64,000 bases of DNA from Devosia crocina. Lineage in GTDB: Bacteria; Pseudomonadota; Alphaproteobacteria; Rhizobiales; Devosiaceae. This document shows positions 61,524-64,000 of the stretch, one piece after another. Each line of letters begins with the position of its first letter. The first letter of the stretch is position 1. Below the pieces are notes generated by a model. It was not told where the DNA came from and did no database searches. It saw only the letters and a program-made list of their open reading frames with translations. Position numbers and translations under genes: made by a program. Location of the stretch: assembly GCF_900116545.1 (NCBI RefSeq), contig NZ_FPCK01000001.1:186001-250000 (forward strand), written 5' to 3'.

Positions 61524-63899
61524 ATGCAGGCAAATCCCGATCTGATCGCCGGCGAGTTTGATACGCTGATCGCTTCCATGACCGTGGAAGAAAAGGTCGC
61601 CCTCGTTTCTGGCCGCCACATGTGGAAGACCGCCGAGATCGCGCGCCTGGGCATCCCGTCCATCATCATGACCGACGGCACCTATGGTGTGCGCTACTCC
61701 ATCGACCAGATCGATGGCGACCAGCCAGGTGGTCAGGATTTCGCTGCCTTTCTCTCTGTGGTCAACCAGAAGGCCAACGGTGTTCAGGTCGCCTTCGGCG
61801 CCATCAATTCCGCCACCTGCTTCCCCAATGGCTCAAGCGTCGCCTGTTCGTGGGATGTCGGTTTGATGCATGAAATGGGCGCCGCTCTGGGTAAGGAGTG
61901 CCAGGAGCTTGGCGTCGGTCTGCTGCTGGGGCCGGGCATCAATATCCGCCGCACCCCTCTGGGCGGCCGCTCCTATGAATATTACTCCGAGGATCCGCTG
62001 CTGACCGGCGACCTCGCTGCCGGTCTGATCAATGGCCTGCAGGGGCAGGGTGTGGGCGCCTCGCTCAAGCATTTTGCCTGCAACAATTCCGAGATCGAAC
62101 GCACCAGCATGGACAGCCTGGTAGAAGAACGCGCGCTGCGCGAAATCTACCTGCGCGGTTTCGAGCGTGCCATCGGCCAGTCTAATCCCTGGACGGTGAT
62201 GACCTCCTACAATGTACTCAACGGCGTTCAGGCTGCGGAAAACCCGTGGCTGCTGGGCGACGTGCTGCGCGATGACTGGGGCTATGATGGCCTGGTTGTT
62301 TCCGACTGGCACGGGATCAAGGATCGTCCTGCCTCGCTCAACGCCGGCAATGATCTCGATATGCCCGAGAGCGGCAAGCGCAAGCAGGACCTCATCACAG
62401 CCATCGAAGCAGGCACGGTATCGGCCGAAACCCTTGATCTTTCGGTTCGTCGCGTGCTCGAGCTCGTACGCAAGGCGCTGATCAATTCGCGCAAGGGCGA
62501 AAAATTCGACCGTGCGACCCACCACGCCCTGGCGCGTCGCATCGCCGGCGAGTCCATCGTGCTGCTCAAGAACGACGGCGTTCTGCCGCTCGATCCCAAT
62601 GCCAGCCTCAAGATTGCCGTCATTGGCGGTGGCGCCGAGGAACCCGTCATCCAGGGTTCCGGCTGCGCCACGACGCTGCCCACCCAGGTCGATGCGCCGC
62701 TGGCCGAGATCCGCAAGCTCGCGGGCGTCAATCTCGACATCCGCGCCTATCAGGGATTTAGCGAGGACCTGTCTCTCGCCGCCGACCTGGCAGACGAGGC
62801 CGTCGAGGCGGCCAAGAGCGCCGATATCGTCCTGATCTTTGGCACCACCGAAGTGGGCTATGATGGTGAAGGCTCGGATCGCCGCAACCTTTCGCTGGCG
62901 CCCGGACAGGATGGCCTGATCGCGGAGATCGCCAGGCTCAACCCGCGCACTGTGGTCGTGCTGTCCAACCCCGATGCCATCACCATGCCCTGGCTGGACG
63001 ATGTCGCCGCCGTGGTCGAAACCTTCTTTTCGGGGCAGGGCATGGGCGGTGGTGTCGCCGATGTGCTGTTCGGCGCCGTCAATCCGTCGGGCAAGCTGAC
63101 CGTGACCTTCCCCAGAAAGCTGGGTGACGTGCCTGGCTTCCTCTCCTATCCCGGCGAGAACCGCCGCCACATCTATGGCGAAGGCATCTTCGTCGGCTAT
63201 CGCGGCTACGACGCCCGCGAAACCGAGCCGCTGTTCCCCTTCGGCTTCGGCCTGAGCTACACAGACTTCACCTATTCCGACATCGCACTCGACAAGACCG
63301 AGCTGCGTTCCGGCGACAGCGTGACGGTCAGCTTCACGCTCACCAACACCGGTGCCCGCGCCGGCAAGGAAGTGGCGCAGCTTTATGTCGAACGCTCCGG
63401 CCAGCGCCATGCGACGCCGCCGCGCGAGCTCAAGGGTTTTGCCAAGGTCGCCCTTGCCGCGGGCGAGAGCCAGCGCGTTACTATCACCGTGCCGGTCGAC
63501 GATCTGCGCGTCTATGACACCAGCCTTGGCTGCTGGGTGCTCGACAATGGCGCCATCGCGCTCAAGGTCGGTGCATCCTCGCGTGATCTGGCGCTCTCGG
63601 CCGAAGCCAATTGTGTTGCAGCCGAAGGGCGTTACCGTCCGATCCTGCGTGATACCCAGCCCATCTTCATGCTGAACAATCCCCCGGCACGCCGCGTCTT
63701 CCGGCAGTTCCTCGAAGCGCGGCTCAATGTCAGCGAGCGTGAAGCCGAGGGCATGCTGGAGCACTGCACCAATTCATTCATCGGCTTGTTCACCACCTTC
63801 GAGCGCCGCTTCCGCATCCAGTTTTCGGAAGACGACATCGAGCGTGTGCTGGCCGATATCGAGCAGGCCGTTGCCGAGGATGCCCGCGTCCAGGCCTGA
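61524..63899 (+). CDS. Glycoside hydrolase family 3 beta-glucosidase
   Basis: A 791-residue cytoplasmic enzyme (no signal peptide) with the GH3 N-terminal barrel, nucleophile D261 in GLVVSDWHG and KHFACNN for substrate binding. It then has the GH3 C-terminal sandwich domain and a fibronectin-III-like domain (about residues 600-670). About 100 extra residues at the end (LEARLNVSEREAEGMLEHCT onward) form helices not found in minimal GH3 enzymes. It should hydrolyse beta-linked glucosides or related oligosaccharides inside the cell. The 276-base upstream gap suggests its own promoter. Confidence 0.92.
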   Translation: MQANPDLIAGEFDTLIASMTVEEKVALVSGRHMWKTAEIARLGIPSIIMTDGTYGVRYSIDQIDGDQPGGQDFAAFLSVVNQKANGVQVAFGAINSATCFPNGSSVACSWDVGLMHEMGAALGKECQELGVGLLLGPGINIRRTPLGGRSYEYYSEDPLLTGDLAAGLINGLQGQGVGASLKHFACNNSEIERTSMDSLVEERALREIYLRGFERAIGQSNPWTVMTSYNVLNGVQAAENPWLLGDVLRDDWGYDGLVVSDWHGIKDRPASLNAGNDLDMPESGKRKQDLITAIEAGTVSAETLDLSVRRVLELVRKALINSRKGEKFDRATHHALARRIAGESIVLLKNDGVLPLDPNASLKIAVIGGGAEEPVIQGSGCATTLPTQVDAPLAEIRKLAGVNLDIRAYQGFSEDLSLAADLADEAVEAAKSADIVLIFGTTEVGYDGEGSDRRNLSLAPGQDGLIAEIARLNPRTVVVLSNPDAITMPWLDDVAAVVETFFSGQGMGGGVADVLFGAVNPSGKLTVTFPRKLGDVPGFLSYPGENRRHIYGEGIFVGYRGYDARETEPLFPFGFGLSYTDFTYSDIALDKTELRSGDSVTVSFTLTNTGARAGKEVAQLYVERSGQRHATPPRELKGFAKVALAAGESQRVTITVPVDDLRVYDTSLGCWVLDNGAIALKVGASSRDLALSAEANCVAAEGRYRPILRDTQPIFMLNNPPARRVFRQFLEARLNVSEREAEGMLEHCTNSFIGLFTTFERRFRIQFSEDDIERVLADIEQAVAEDARVQA

Positions 63900-63935
63900 C
63901 TGCTCACCCCAAGTTTCGGTCTGGCGATGCGCAGC

Positions 63936-63978
63936 GTCAGACCGGAAAAGCGGTCCTCCTGCGGGCCGCTTGTCTGAC
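63936..63978 (+). terminator. Probable terminator hairpin after the GH3 gene
   Basis: Outer arms GTCAGAC/GTCTGAC and inner arms AAGCGG/CCGCTT pair with a five-base bulge, 37 bases after the stop. There is no T-run, so termination may be Rho-aided. Confidence 0.4.
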
Positions 63979-64000
63979 TGATTAGAAATGCTTCACAACA

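Noticed and set aside
61833-63764. 643-codon open frame antisense to the GH3 gene
   Set aside because: It is a shadow of high-GC codon usage in the GH3 gene: no ribosome-binding site, no family resemblance, and the GH3 frame has clear catalytic motifs.

Overview
The window looks like chromosomal DNA of an alphaproteobacterium of the order Hyphomicrobiales. This rests on alphaproteobacterial cell-cycle genes (a TrcR/DUF1013 protein and an RcdA/DUF1465 protein), a DUF1192 gene, a 6S-like RNA between pgk and the 5-formyl-THF cyclo-ligase gene, two exact TTAA-N7-TTAA CtrA-type boxes, a complete ruvCAB / ybgC-tolQRAB-pal-cpoB / tilS-ftsH-glmM block and uniformly GC-rich coding sequence. A Devosia-like (Devosiaceae) host is my best guess, but genus is inference. 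No rRNA, tRNA, CRISPR array, intact insertion sequence or prophage was found.

Region 1 (0-19 kb), housekeeping: a secreted Sel1-repeat protein, an inositol-monophosphatase-family enzyme, trcR, a quinone oxidoreductase, three small genes, a CtrA-type box followed by a candidate small RNA, rcdA, a DUF4214 protein, rpmE, an ABC exporter, pgk, 6S RNA, fau-type ligase, a YmdB-type phosphodiesterase, yebC, a diguanylate cyclase, ruvC-ruvA-[36-codon ORF]-ruvB, a metallophosphoesterase and a Nudix hydrolase. Region 2 (18.8-34.7 kb), cell envelope: ybgC-tolQ-tolR-tolA-tolB-pal-cpoB, then tilS, ftsH, glmM, an Omp25-like porin behind a second CtrA-type box, a DenD-like dehydrogenase, an E. coli-type murB and an MFS transporter.

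Region 3 (34.9-54.7 kb) is the accessory part. It begins with an exported rhodanese next to a YeeE/YedE (TsuA-type) thiosulfate-uptake protein. It continues with a complete family-5 peptide-type ABC importer: binding protein, two permeases and a fused double ATPase. The permeases are translationally coupled to a binding-protein homologue without a signal peptide, a VOC protein and an NTPase fused to a formylglycine-generating-enzyme-like domain. On the other side lie a second rhodanese, an FCD-type GntR regulator and a forward operon: Asp/Glu/hydantoin racemase, cyclic amidohydrolase, DapA-family lyase, SDR, MalY/PatB C-S lyase, ETHE1-like metallo-beta-lactamase-fold protein and a TauE/SafE exporter. 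An AT-rich motif recurs in the three promoter regions of this block. I read it as one regulon for uptake and breakdown of an unidentified sulfur-containing amide, peptide or hydantoin-like compound. The assumed route is ring opening or amide cleavage, C-S lysis to a thiol or persulfide, oxidation to sulfite and export. Substrate and pathway order are inference.

Region 4 (54.7-64 kb): a small membrane protein, about 1.5 kb with no convincing gene (probably decayed sequence), a DUF4287 gene, a group of flavin monooxygenase / DUF1028 / RidA / ArgE-like deacetylase genes that may act on an amino-acid-like amide, and a family 3 glycoside hydrolase. Extragenic palindromes (REP/BIME-like pairs) occur at about 2.2, 23.3 and 26.6 kb.
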